64,000 nt of DNA from Nitrobacter sp. Nb-311A (GCF_000152905.1 NZ_CH672419.1:156682-220681); one strand, 5' to 3'; counted from the stretch's first letter, positions 37,630 to 45,815 are shown. Made by a program: numbers and translations. The notes: generated by a model from the letters alone, not told the origin.

Positions 37630-38895
37630 ATGGCGTATCCCGCAGCGGTTGACAGTTGGTTCCGGCCATCGACGCAAGCACCGGGCATTGCCGCACTCCA
37701 GCGCGCGCTGTTGTGGGCCGTGGGAGTTGGCGGCGCGATCGTCTACATTGAGCCCAGTCCCTATGAGTTTGCGACGCTGGCGGCCATAGTCGTGTTCTTC
37801 GCGACCGGCTTGCGAATGCGGCTCGCCTTCATTCCCCTGCTCACACTGCTCTTTCTCATCAACATCGGCTACACGATCGGCGCCGTACATCTGATGGACA
37901 AGTCCCAGATCGTGAATTGGGTCATGACCTCGTGGTACATGGCGGTGACGGTCGTTTTTTTCGCGCTGGTATTTTCGGAAGATACCGAGGCGCGGCTAGA
38001 CCTGATGCGGCGCGGCCTGATCGTCGGAGCGGTCATCGCGTCGGTCGCCGGCGTTGCCGGTTATTTCCATCTGGTGCCCGGCGAACACGACGTGCTGACC
38101 CTTTATGGCCGCGCGCGCGGCACCTTCAAGGACCCGAACGTGCTCTCCGCGTTCCTGATCCTGCCGGCATTGTTCGTGCTGCAAAGCATCGTCACGGATC
38201 GGTTCGGAAAGGCGCTTCGTAGCGCGATCGTGCTCGGAATCATCAGTCTTGCGGTGCTGCTGGCGTTTTCGCGCGCGGCCTGGGGCCAGTTCGTGCTCAC
38301 ATCGGCTTTCATGCTGGTCCTGATGTTCCTGACCAACCCATCAAGAAAGCAGCGGTCGCGGTTGGTCCTGACGGCGACGATCGCAGCCTGTGCGATTGCA
38401 CTGCTGCTGGCCATTCTGCTGTCCCTCGATTCAGTCGATAGCCTTTTCAAGGAACGTGCGAGTTTCGACCAGAGCTACGACGAAGGGCGCTTTGGCCGCT
38501 TCGGCCGGCATATTCTCGGCTTCCAGATGGCGCTGGACCAGCCGCTCGGAATCGGCCCGCTCCAGTTCACGCGGTTCTTTCCGGAAGACACCCACAACTC
38601 CTACCTGAACGCCTTCATGTCGGGTGGTTGGATTTCCGGGATCTGCTATCCGGTGTTGATCTTCACCACCGTAATCTTGGGCTTTCGTTACATTTTCGTG
38701 CGAGTTCCCTGGCAACGCACCTATCTGGCAATCTTCACGGCGTTCTTGGGAACCGTGGGAGAGAGCTTCGTTATCGACACCGATCACTGGCGCCATTTCT
38801 GGCTGATGCTTGGCATGATGTGGGGCATGTTCGCGGCGACCCACCAGTACATGGCCGACGCGCGGCACACGTCCGTTCAGCCAGCGCCGCAATAG
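37630..38895 (+). CDS. O-antigen ligase/polymerase family membrane protein
   Basis: This 421-residue protein has about 10-11 membrane helices and a periplasmic loop with VPGEHDVLTLYGRARGTFKDPNVLSAFL and later EDTHNSYLNAFMSGGW. These are the Wzy_C/WaaL-type features: an arginine-rich loop and an H-N-x-Y motif. Within an EPS locus it most likely polymerises repeat units (Wzy role) rather than ligating O-antigen, but the sequence alone does not decide. It lies 33 bases after the sugar transferase gene. Confidence 0.88.
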   Translation: MAYPAAVDSWFRPSTQAPGIAALQRALLWAVGVGGAIVYIEPSPYEFATLAAIVVFFATGLRMRLAFIPLLTLLFLINIGYTIGAVHLMDKSQIVNWVMTSWYMAVTVVFFALVFSEDTEARLDLMRRGLIVGAVIASVAGVAGYFHLVPGEHDVLTLYGRARGTFKDPNVLSAFLILPALFVLQSIVTDRFGKALRSAIVLGIISLAVLLAFSRAAWGQFVLTSAFMLVLMFLTNPSRKQRSRLVLTATIAACAIALLLAILLSLDSVDSLFKERASFDQSYDEGRFGRFGRHILGFQMALDQPLGIGPLQFTRFFPEDTHNSYLNAFMSGGWISGICYPVLIFTTVILGFRYIFVRVPWQRTYLAIFTAFLGTVGESFVIDTDHWRHFWLMLGMMWGMFAATHQYMADARHTSVQPAPQ

Positions 38896-38918
38896 ATTCG
38901 CCTGCGCGACCTGTGCCG

Positions 38919-40100
38919 CTATGGTTCGATCGCGAACGTCAGCCCTGCGTGATCGACGAGCCGTTTGATCAGGGCGTCCTTCATCGCAGCCCCCGGCGTC
39001 CAGAAGCCGCCGGCAAGGTCCGGCGCGTCGCGCCGCAGACAGATTGCGCATTCCGCAATCATCTTGGAAGTCGATCCATAGCCGGGATCGCGATCGCCGG
39101 TCACGACCGCTTTCAATTGCCGCCCGTCGGGGCCGATGCCGAGGAAAACAAGGTCGTAATGCCCGCTCTCGCGCTCCTCCTTCGAGGGGCCCTCGCCTGG
39201 CTTGGGACCCCCCTGAGCGCCGAGTTTATTGTTGGCGGCGATGATGGCTTTTGCGGTCGCCTCGCCAGTCTCCTTCGGCCCCGCGACCACCATTTCATCA
39301 TAGACAAAATCCTTGCCATACGGGAAACCGAGCAGGAAATTCGACCGGTGCACGTTGCGGGTGTTGATGTTTGCCATCACGAACGGCGCCACCCACATCC
39401 CAAGATCTTCGTCGAACAACGGCTTGTTGCCCGGCGGCTGTTTCGGCCCTTCAAACCCCGGCGTCAGCACGAAGGAATCGCGTAGTTTGGGCAACAGACT
39501 TGGATCGTTGGCGGCCGCGGCGAAGATCGCCTTCATGCTCGCAGCGGTACCGCCGGAAAACGTACCCTTCATCTTGCGCACGCGACCTTTGACCCGTGAG
39601 ACGGTCGCTCCGAACCTCTGCTTTGCGGCCTCCTGAAGAAAGAACACGCCGAGCTCGAACGGAAGCGAATCGTAGCCACAGGAAAACACGATCCGTGCGC
39701 CGCTCCTGCGCGCCTCCGCCTCGTGAGCGTCGATCATCTGCCGCATCCACAGCGGTTCGCCGCAGAGATCAAGATAGTCGGTGCCGCTCGCCGCGCAGGC
39801 GGCGACGAGACCGGAACCGTAAAGCTGATAAGGTCCGACCGTACTCAGCACCGAGGCCGTCCGGTCAGCCATGGTCCTGAGCGATGCGGCATTGTCGGAG
39901 TCCGCGGCGATCAGCGGAAGATCGCGGGGCGCGCCGATGGCCTCGCGTACCGCCGCCAGCTTATCGAGGTCGCGTCCAGCGATGGCCCATTTCAGGTCGC
40001 CATCACTATATTCGGCGGCGAGGTATTCCGCGACGAGCCGGCCGGTGAACCCGCTTGCGCCGTAGACAATGATATCGAACTCCGTTGACGACGATGTCAT
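38919..40100 (-). CDS. Saccharopine-dehydrogenase-like NAD(P)-binding protein
   Basis: This 393-residue protein has an N-terminal Rossmann motif FDIIVYGASGFTGRLVAEYLA (GxSGFTG) and a family-specific continuation KWAIAGRDLDKLAAVREAIG. It also has VLSTVGPYQLYGSGLVAACAASGTDYLDLCGEPLW. The group includes trans-acting enoyl reductases of mycobacterial lipid synthesis and the uncharacterised eukaryotic SCCPDH. True saccharopine metabolism is unlikely. It is convergent with the polymerase gene and lies just outside the left end of the island. The physiological substrate is unknown. Confidence 0.85.
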   Translation of the reverse strand: MTSSSTEFDIIVYGASGFTGRLVAEYLAAEYSDGDLKWAIAGRDLDKLAAVREAIGAPRDLPLIAADSDNAASLRTMADRTASVLSTVGPYQLYGSGLVAACAASGTDYLDLCGEPLWMRQMIDAHEAEARRSGARIVFSCGYDSLPFELGVFFLQEAAKQRFGATVSRVKGRVRKMKGTFSGGTAASMKAIFAAAANDPSLLPKLRDSFVLTPGFEGPKQPPGNKPLFDEDLGMWVAPFVMANINTRNVHRSNFLLGFPYGKDFVYDEMVVAGPKETGEATAKAIIAANNKLGAQGGPKPGEGPSKEERESGHYDLVFLGIGPDGRQLKAVVTGDRDPGYGSTSKMIAECAICLRRDAPDLAGGFWTPGAAMKDALIKRLVDHAGLTFAIEP

Positions 40101-40116
40101 GGCCTTCCTGAAAATA

Positions 40117-40148
40117 TCCTAGAGTCTGTAAAATGTCCTAGAGTCTGT
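40117..40148. repeat. Tandem 13-bp repeat upstream of the saccharopine-dehydrogenase-like gene
   Basis: TCCTAGAGTCTGT occurs at 40117-40129 and again at 40136-40148, 19 bases apart. It lies 17-48 bases upstream of the start of the leftward gene. The spacing is close to two helical turns, so a dimeric regulator site is possible. GAGTC within each copy is a CcrM-type methylation site. Function is inferred only. Confidence 0.4.
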
Positions 40149-40193
40149 TTTTCGACTTTGTTGAACCAGACTCGTCGCTTATCTTTCTGTTTG

Positions 40194-40240
40194 AGCATGA
40201 TCTTCTCCGAAAACCGGTTTCCGCTTTTCGGGATCATGCT
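40194..40240. repeat. Dispersed palindrome AGCATGATC...GATCATGCT
   Basis: The ends AGCATGATC and GATCATGCT are inverted, and the middle CGAAAACCGG...CCGCTTTTCGG is also largely self-complementary, giving a long stem. This is a recognisable multicopy intergenic element in Bradyrhizobium-type genomes. Another dispersed-repeat copy (TTTGATCTGACGCG core) follows at about 40280-40308. The two together form a small repeat cluster next to the island junction. Confidence 0.6.
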
Positions 40241-40279
40241 CTAGAGGTCTTCACCGCTTCACGGCGAAGATTCTATCGC

Positions 40280-40308
40280 TTTGATCTGACGCGCCTTCTT
40301 CACGCGAA
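40280..40308. repeat. Second copy of the TTTGATCTGACGCG...TTCTTCACGCGA repeat
   Basis: The core matches the copy at about 2296 except in the spacer (CCTTCTTCACGCGA here, TTTTCTTCACGCGA there). It lies in the gene-free stretch between the saccharopine-dehydrogenase-like gene and the island left end. Confidence 0.55.
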
Positions 40309-40453
40309 TTTTCTTGAAAACGCTGGTCATGGTCCTGAAGAGGATCGGCTTTCGGCTAAGATCACGCTCGATGTAGCGGTTCGAGCGAAAGCGTGTGTCT
40401 TCGGGTGGGACCCGACTATGGATACCGCTTCGTGTGAAAAAAACATGATAAGT

Positions 40454-40508
40454 ATTGGTCGGAGCGAGAGGATTTGAACCTCCGACCCCTAGTCTCCCAG
40501 ACTAGTGC
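40454..40508. repeat. Left attachment site: 55-bp copy of the tRNA-Pro 3' part
   Basis: This 55-bp sequence is identical to 60620-60674, which is the 3' part of tRNA-Pro(GGG) from the anticodon arm through the CCA end. The tRNA 5' part is missing here: after AGACTAGTGC the sequence diverges into CATATCCCC, so this is a relic and not a tRNA gene. Together with the right copy it defines the limits of a 20 kb integrated element. Confidence 0.93.
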
Positions 40509-40617
40509 CATATCCCCTCACTCGCTGTCTTACACCCGCCGTGACCTGCAATCCAGCCTCAAACCGCCGCTAAAATTTACCTCGGTGCTACCTAGGCCGT
40601 CTCTGATTAGCACAGCG

Positions 40618-40637
40618 GTGCTTCCCCTGTGCTTCCC
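40618..40637. promoter_or_regulatory. Candidate integrase arm sites, left end
   Basis: GTGCTTCCC occurs at 40618-40626 and 40629-40637, exactly 11 bp apart, and a weaker GTGCTACCT lies at 40585, three 11-bp turns further out. The same arrangement is found at the right end (60534 and 60545). The sites overlap the region just ahead of the integrase start, so they could also allow autoregulation. The arm-site role is inferred from placement and phasing. Confidence 0.5.
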
Positions 40638-40646
40638 GGAGGTCGT

Positions 40647-42017
40647 ATGACGCAAACCATCACCAAAACCGTGGTTGACGGCCTGCAACCCCGAGAACTC
40701 GAGTACACTCTTTGGGATGAAAAGCTGTCCGGGTTCGGCGTCCGCGTCCGTCCATCGGGCGCCAAGTCGTTTGTCGTTGTCTATCGGGCCGGAACCGGCC
40801 GGACGTCTCCGACCAAGCGTTTCACAATCGCGGCTGTCGGCAAGATGGCGCCCGACCAAGCCAGAAACCAAGCGAAAATCCTGCTCGGCGCAATTGCTGG
40901 GGGCTCGGATCCGGCTGCGGAAAAGCGGGCTAAACGGCCAAAGCGTGATCGAATCAAGTTCGATGAGTTAGCTCAGCTCTATCTCGATGAATACGCCAAA
41001 CCTCGCAAATCGTCATGGAAAAATGACGAATGCTATCTGAAACGCGCTCGCGACAAGTGGAAGCGGAGAATCGCCGCCGAGATTACCGACGACGACGTGG
41101 CCGAATTAATCGAGGAAATTGGCGCTTCAGCTCCGGTGAGCGCAAACCGCACCCAATCTATTCTCCACACCCTATTTTCCTGGGCCAAAGAGCCCGGACG
41201 CAAACACGTTCCGAGCAACCCCGTTGCGGACATGAGGCGGCGCTATCAGGAGAAGGCGCGAGAGCGTGTCCTGACTGATGCGGAAATCAGGAAACTGTGG
41301 TGGGGTTTGGACGACCCTCGTTTGCCCGCAAGCCGCCCCGTAGCATTAGCGCTCAAATTCGTGCTGGCGACCATGGTTCGGCCAGGGCAATCTGCGGGCG
41401 CCCTGATCTCGGAATTAACGGGCCGCAATGGAGCGGATCCGCAATATCACATCCCAAAGAACCGCGTGAAAAAGTACCGGGATGTGATTGTCCCGTTGAA
41501 CGATATAGCGGTGTCGGTCGTGTCCGAGGCAATTGTTCTCGAAAATCAATTGGCTGTCTTCACATCATGGACTCTTCGACGGACGCAAGATGAATCGCTA
41601 AACGACAGTCAAAAGCCGGAACAGAAGAACGCCCCTGCCCCACTCACACGCAACGCATTGGCTGCAGCGCTAAACGGACGACCAGCCAAGAGGAAGATTC
41701 CGAAGCGAATGGGCATCCGAGAATTTCTCGGCATGCAGCACTTCACACCGCACGACCTTCGACGAACGGCGGCGACCATTGCGCGTCGCGGAGGAGCCAG
41801 GCGCGAGGACGTTAAAGCGTTGCTTGACCATCTAGAGGGCGACGTGACCGCGACATACGACAAATACGACATGCTTGCCGAAAAACGTGTCGTAGCCGGA
41901 ATTCTCGCGAATGAGCTCAAGAAGATCATCGGGCCAAAGCCGATTGAGCACTCACCTGAGAAAATCAGTGCCGACAATGTCGTGTTGTTCGAAGAAAAAC
42001 TCCGTGTAGCGAGTTGA
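40647..42017 (+). CDS. Tyrosine-type site-specific integrase (P4-like, DUF4102)
   Basis: This 456-residue recombinase should catalyse integration and excision at tRNA-Pro. I chose ATG at 40647, preceded by GGAGG; an in-frame GTG at 40629 lies inside a candidate arm site. The N-terminal DUF4102 domain shows YTLWDEKLSGFGVRVRPSGAKSFVVVYR. The SAM-like core-binding domain follows (KSSWKNDECYLKRARDKW). The catalytic domain contains the first arginine in LATMVRPGQSAGA, HDLRRTAAT with histidine and second arginine, and the tyrosine in VTATYDKYD. It is 139 bases inside the left repeat, the usual place for an island integrase, although the intact tRNA is at the opposite end. Confidence 0.94.
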   Translation: MTQTITKTVVDGLQPRELEYTLWDEKLSGFGVRVRPSGAKSFVVVYRAGTGRTSPTKRFTIAAVGKMAPDQARNQAKILLGAIAGGSDPAAEKRAKRPKRDRIKFDELAQLYLDEYAKPRKSSWKNDECYLKRARDKWKRRIAAEITDDDVAELIEEIGASAPVSANRTQSILHTLFSWAKEPGRKHVPSNPVADMRRRYQEKARERVLTDAEIRKLWWGLDDPRLPASRPVALALKFVLATMVRPGQSAGALISELTGRNGADPQYHIPKNRVKKYRDVIVPLNDIAVSVVSEAIVLENQLAVFTSWTLRRTQDESLNDSQKPEQKNAPAPLTRNALAAALNGRPAKRKIPKRMGIREFLGMQHFTPHDLRRTAATIARRGGARREDVKALLDHLEGDVTATYDKYDMLAEKRVVAGILANELKKIIGPKPIEHSPEKISADNVVLFEEKLRVAS

Positions 42018-42141
42018 ACGTTCACCTGCGCAAAAAAAGAATGCAAGGGGAGACGGTAAGCGCAATCTGTGCTAGTACTACGCCCGCAAGCCTAATAGGT
42101 CGCCTTCTGGCGCAACATGTATTCAGCTGTCGGGTGGCTTG

Positions 42142-42197
42142 CCGGCGCGCGAGACCGCCGACGCGCGTCGTAGCCTCAGGCGTAGAGGCCGCAGCCG
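42142..42197. repeat. Direct repeat upstream of the alpA-like gene, copy 1
   Basis: The first 39 bases (42142-42180) are identical to 42449-42487 and the next 17 are nearly identical, with one base indel. The unit contains the perfect palindrome GACGCGCGTC and a possible CGCGCG...CGCGCG hairpin. It ends about 45 bases before the alpA-like ATG. The two copies bracket that gene. Confidence 0.85.
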
Positions 42198-42241
42198 GTC
42201 ACAGACAGGGCCAACTCCCCCTTCGATTCCATGGGTGTTTC

Positions 42242-42439
42242 ATGCCCTGTTATCTCAATACCCGTGAAGCGGCGAAGCACGTCCGCTTGTCTACGGCTAC
42301 CCTTGAGCGCCTTCGTGTGAAGGGAGGCGGCCCCGTTTACATCAATCCTGTGCCGGACCGCGTTATTTACACCACCGCGGACCTTGATGCCTGGATGGAA
42401 AGCCGGCGCCGTACCTCGACATCAGAGCAAGCCGCCTGA
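42242..42439 (+). CDS. AlpA-like helix-turn-helix excisionase/regulator
   Basis: This 65-residue MerR-fold winged-helix DNA-binding protein reads YLNTREAAKHVRLSTATLERLRVKGGGPVYI at residues 4-34, followed by RVIYTTADLDAWMESRR, the standard excisionase/AlpA pattern. Such proteins bend DNA for excision or activate integrase transcription. It lies 225 bases after the integrase stop and is bracketed by a 56-57 bp direct repeat. The repeats may be its binding sites, which is inference. Confidence 0.88.
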   Translation: MPCYLNTREAAKHVRLSTATLERLRVKGGGPVYINPVPDRVIYTTADLDAWMESRRRTSTSEQAA

Positions 42440-42448
42440 GCCGGAATA

Positions 42449-42505
42449 CCGGCGCGCGAGACCGCCGACGCGCGTCGTAGCCTCAGGACGTAGGGGCAGC
42501 AGCCG
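42449..42505. repeat. Direct repeat downstream of the alpA-like gene, copy 2
   Basis: This is the second copy of the repeat at 42142, starting 10 bases after the alpA-like stop and preceding the primase gene by about 100 bases. The first 39 bases are identical to copy 1; the tail ACGTAGGGGCAGCAGCCG differs slightly. Confidence 0.85.
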
Positions 42506-42555
42506 ATCTATTGATCTGACTTATCACCGCATCCCCTCGCGGGCGCCAAAATAGA

Positions 42556-42590
42556 TTGGCCCCGCCGACTGCCAGGTCGCACGGGGCCAA
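42556..42590 (+). promoter_or_regulatory. Hairpin just before the primase ribosome-binding site
   Basis: TTGGCCCCG at 42556-42564 pairs perfectly with CGGGGCCAA at 42582-42590 across a 17-base loop. The AGGAAA ribosome-binding region follows at once and the ATG is at 42602. A stem this strong beside the initiation site could limit translation of the replication protein or mark the 5' end of its message. No T tract follows, so termination is less likely. Confidence 0.5.
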
Positions 42591-42601
42591 GGAAATTGAA
42601 G

Positions 42602-45163
42602 ATGAGCAACAGTAACACAAGCGCCGTCGGCGTTCAACAAACTACCCTTGCCAAAAAACCTGACCTGACGACCAACTTAGGCGAGCCACCGGTTACCGAT
42701 GTCTCTCTGAGTGACGAAACAAACACCCGCCTTGCGGCCGCTTTGGCACTTGCGCAACGCGGCTTCAGAGTTTTTCCAGTCATTCAGAACGACAAAAAGC
42801 CCTACATTAAGGAGTGGCCGGAATGGGCAACGCATGACGCCCCGCGGATCCAGGCAGTGTGGGGCAGATACCCAATACTAAACATAGGATGCTTCAACGA
42901 AGATCTGATTTTGATTGACGTTGACACAAAGGCCGGGAAGCATGGCGCGAAGTCGCTGGCATTGCTCGAGGCCCTCTATGAGGGGTTGCCTCTAACCTAC
43001 ACGCAACGATCGGCGAGCGGTGGATACCACTTCACATACAGGGCTCCGCCTCAGATCGTCGTCACTATAAAAACCTGCTCCAACAAAATTGTCGGCTTCC
43101 CTGACATCGATATCCGCGCGGGCCGCACCGGCTACATTGTCGGCGCGGGGTCTTCCACAGCCGTGGGTGAATATACGGTAGAGAAAGATTTACCCATCGC
43201 CGACGCGCCGCAATGGCTTATCGACCTCCTGCCAAAAGTCCATGACCGCAGGGCGACGAGGAATGGAGATAGCCAGACGCCCCTAGTCGAACTGGACACC
43301 GAATCGGCCATAGCACGGGCGGCGGACTGGCTGGAAAATAATGCGCCCGAAGCAGTGCAAGGCGCCGGCGGAGATGCCGAAACCTACAAAGTCGCGTGTC
43401 ACGTCAAAGGATTCGGCATCAGCCCCGAGAAATGCCTCGAGCTCATGCTCGACCACTGGAACGACATTAAGGCGTCGCCGCCGTGGAAGCCGGACGAGCT
43501 CGAGGAAAAGGTAGCCAATGCTTATCGCTATGGCCAGGATCCTCCGGGCATCGCTTCCGCCGAAGCCGAGTTCGGCCCCGTCGACGTCGCGGTTAAGCCG
43601 GCGCCCACAGGTTGGCACGATCCCGCTGACCTTTGGGAACGTGAAACCGCGCCGCGCGCACTGCCGGCGGGCGTAGTCCCCAGCTACATTGAGTGGTTTG
43701 CGGGCGACCGGGCGCGCCGCTTGGGCGTAACACCGGGCGCAATGGCTGCAGCAGCCATTACGACCCTGAGCAGCTTAGTGCCCGCCGGAAATAACCTCCA
43801 CCTTCGCCAGCATAGCAATTCCTGGTTTGTGAAATGCACGCTATGGATGGCGTTTGTCGGAGATCCGGGGGTCGCCAAATCGCCGGCTCTAAACGCCGCG
43901 ATGGCTTTTCCGAAGGCTGTCGAAGCAGCATGGCGCGCCGATTTCAAGAAGGCGTGCGAAGCCAACGAATTCAGTGCCGGCTCAGCCAGGAGGCGGCGCA
44001 AGCGGTCAACCGACGCCATAGCGAAGCCCGATCCTGACCCGAAGGAAACGACAGAAAGCTTTGCTGACGATCCGCTTCCACAGCCAGAGCCGCAACTCCG
44101 CCGAAAAATTGTCAACGACGCGACCACCGAGGCCATCGGAGCCGTGCTTGCGGCCGATGGCACCGCGGCGCCCGTGCTTTTGCATTCGGATGAGCTCGCC
44201 GGATTCATCAACAGTATGGACGCCTATCGAGCGAGAGGCGGCAAAGATCGGCCCTTCTTCCTTCAGGCCAAAGACGGCGGGCCGTACGCGATCGACCGCA
44301 AGGCAACCGGCACCGTGTTCATCCCGTCGTTAGCCATTTCGATCGCCGGCACCATCCAAGATAAAAAACTGGCGAAGATCGCATCTGAGCTAACGGACGA
44401 CGGTTTGCTGCAGCGATTTGCGCTGATTGCTATCGAGCGGACCGGCAGTGGCGAGGACTTTCCCGATGACGTTCGATTAAACAACTCAGTCGACCGCGTC
44501 GCAATCGCGCTCTCAGACCTTGAAGCGCGCGACTACCGCTTGGCACCCGAAGCCGCGGCTGAGCTCGCACATGTTGAAGATTTTGCGTATCGGGAAGCCC
44601 AACGCGCTGATGTTGCGTTCGGTCTCAGGACTTGGCTCAGCAAGACACCCAACGAGTTCGGCCGCTATTGCCTCACATTTCATCTGATTGAATGGGCCTC
44701 CGGCGTGGATCCTGCGTTGGAGAAACCGCCAGCCGGCATTGTTTCGCTCGAAACCGCGCGCCGCGCCCGCCGCTGTATCGAGGAATTCCTCTATCCGCAT
44801 GCGGCCTACATTTATAGCACCGTCATGGCCATGGGGAACGATGACGAGGAAGTTCGTTGGGTCGCGGCCTACATACTTACCCGCGACCTCCAGACCATCA
44901 CAGCTCGGGAAATTGGCCGCGCATATCGTCCCCTCGGCGGCGCCGAACGGAAGGCAAAGCTACTCTCCGTGATGGCCACGCTGGCCATGCAGGATTGGGT
45001 GAAACTCACAAACGAGACTCACAAGAAGTGGAAGGTTAACCCAGCCGTTCACGACGGACGCTTCGCAGCTATCAAGCTCGACGAAACGGAACGGCGCGCG
45101 GCGGTGAAAGCGGAAATTGCCAGGACGGTAGCGGAAATCCGTGCGGCCAGGGGAGATTTTTAA
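42602..45163 (+). CDS. PrimPol-DUF3987 replication protein
   Basis: This 853-residue protein joins an N-terminal bifunctional primase-polymerase domain to a DUF3987 helicase-like domain, the replication initiator of many satellites and plasmids. The PrimPol part (about 30-210) shows ALALAQRGFRVFPVIQNDKKPYIKEW, the DxD metal site in LILIDVDTKAGKHG, and ASGGYHFTYR. A linker of the primase C-terminal type spans 230-310. DUF3987 starts near 355, with a Walker A-like GDPGVAKSPALN near residue 420 and LLHSDELAGFINSMD as the Walker B-like area, then GTIQDKKLAKIASEL. ATG at 42602 follows AGGAAA; its stop overlaps the next ATG (TAATG). Confidence 0.9.
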   Translation: MSNSNTSAVGVQQTTLAKKPDLTTNLGEPPVTDVSLSDETNTRLAAALALAQRGFRVFPVIQNDKKPYIKEWPEWATHDAPRIQAVWGRYPILNIGCFNEDLILIDVDTKAGKHGAKSLALLEALYEGLPLTYTQRSASGGYHFTYRAPPQIVVTIKTCSNKIVGFPDIDIRAGRTGYIVGAGSSTAVGEYTVEKDLPIADAPQWLIDLLPKVHDRRATRNGDSQTPLVELDTESAIARAADWLENNAPEAVQGAGGDAETYKVACHVKGFGISPEKCLELMLDHWNDIKASPPWKPDELEEKVANAYRYGQDPPGIASAEAEFGPVDVAVKPAPTGWHDPADLWERETAPRALPAGVVPSYIEWFAGDRARRLGVTPGAMAAAAITTLSSLVPAGNNLHLRQHSNSWFVKCTLWMAFVGDPGVAKSPALNAAMAFPKAVEAAWRADFKKACEANEFSAGSARRRRKRSTDAIAKPDPDPKETTESFADDPLPQPEPQLRRKIVNDATTEAIGAVLAADGTAAPVLLHSDELAGFINSMDAYRARGGKDRPFFLQAKDGGPYAIDRKATGTVFIPSLAISIAGTIQDKKLAKIASELTDDGLLQRFALIAIERTGSGEDFPDDVRLNNSVDRVAIALSDLEARDYRLAPEAAAELAHVEDFAYREAQRADVAFGLRTWLSKTPNEFGRYCLTFHLIEWASGVDPALEKPPAGIVSLETARRARRCIEEFLYPHAAYIYSTVMAMGNDDEEVRWVAAYILTRDLQTITAREIGRAYRPLGGAERKAKLLSVMATLAMQDWVKLTNETHKKWKVNPAVHDGRFAAIKLDETERRAAVKAEIARTVAEIRAARGDF

Positions 45164-45360
45164 TGAGCACTGTCAGCGCTGTCACTTACGCGCGAAAAGA
45201 ATACGTGTTCTTTCTTCTTTTATATCCCCTCCTCTGGCTGTTCCTTTCTTCCCAGATTGCCTTAAGTGACAGCGCTGACGTTTGGCGGGCAGCCCCACCA
45301 AATCAGCCCTTGAAAGTCGTTTTCGTAGCATTTCCGGCGGGAGGATCGTCTCATGGCTGA
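45163..45360 (+). CDS. Possible 65-residue single-pass membrane peptide
   Basis: The ATG overlaps the primase stop (TAATG) and the stop overlaps the next gene's ATG (ATGGCTGA at 45353-45360), so coupling is exact at both ends. Residues 13-34 are strongly hydrophobic (YVFFLLLYPLLWLFLSSQIA), enough for one membrane helix. The reading frame contains both arms of a 17-bp inverted repeat, so the DNA may instead be a regulatory or replication site and the frame accidental. No homologue is recognised. Confidence 0.35.
   Translation: MSTVSAVTYARKEYVFFLLLYPLLWLFLSSQIALSDSADVWRAAPPNQPLKVVFVAFPAGGSSHG
45172..45279. repeat. 17-bp perfect inverted repeat after the primase gene
   Basis: GTCAGCGCTGTCACTTA at 45172-45188 is the exact reverse complement of 45263-45279. 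The 74 bases between the arms are pyrimidine-rich on the plus strand. AGCGCT inside each arm is itself a palindrome. The element could be a replication origin or protein-binding region for the primase, a small MITE-like insertion of 108 bp, or a two-site operator. No flanking target duplication is obvious. Confidence 0.65.
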
Positions 45361-45772
45361 ACTCCCCAAGAAGGTTCAAATCGGCTGGCAGGTCTTTCGG
45401 CGTCGCGAAGCTACGTCCGAGTACATCACGCGATCGGGCATGTGCATCGACCTTGTTCGGTTCGACGCTCTGTGCGCGACGTGCGGCGCACCGTTTGCAG
45501 CCAAGGTCACTAAAACCGGTTGGCGTCGAAAAATTCTCTCACGGCGTTGCGAGCCGCACCGTCGCCCGGGGGCCTACGTGAACAACGACAAGCCGCCTAT
45601 TCCGATCGCGGAGATGCCCTGGTGGGCCAAGCCAGCCCCGTGGAGCAAGAGTCGTCCCGGCAAGGTACACAAGCCGCCCAGGAAGCCCGTAGAGCCACGG
45701 AGGCGCCTACAGCGGCCACAGCAGCCGGTAAAAGCGCCAGCCCAACCCTCGCGCCCCTCTTTCCTCGACTGA
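45353..45772 (+). CDS. Conserved-type hypothetical protein with cysteine cluster
   Basis: I do not recognise this 139-residue soluble protein. CATCGAPF (residues about 42-49) and RRCEPHRR (about 62-69) give a C-x2-C...C-x2-H pattern that could bind zinc. The C-terminal third is rich in proline, lysine and arginine, suggesting a disordered nucleic-acid-binding tail. ATG at 45353 is preceded by GGGAGG. It follows the primase and may be part of its transcript, so a replication-accessory role is possible. Confidence 0.65.
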   Translation: MAELPKKVQIGWQVFRRREATSEYITRSGMCIDLVRFDALCATCGAPFAAKVTKTGWRRKILSRRCEPHRRPGAYVNNDKPPIPIAEMPWWAKPAPWSKSRPGKVHKPPRKPVEPRRRLQRPQQPVKAPAQPSRPSFLD

Positions 45773-45815
45773 GGGGGACACGTTGCTGGCCTGCATCTCT
45801 CCGCTGGCGCGCCGC

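Noticed and set aside
40454-40530. tRNA-Pro gene at the left end of the island
   Set aside because: Only the 3' part is present; the D arm and 5' acceptor strand are missing, so it is an attachment-site relic.
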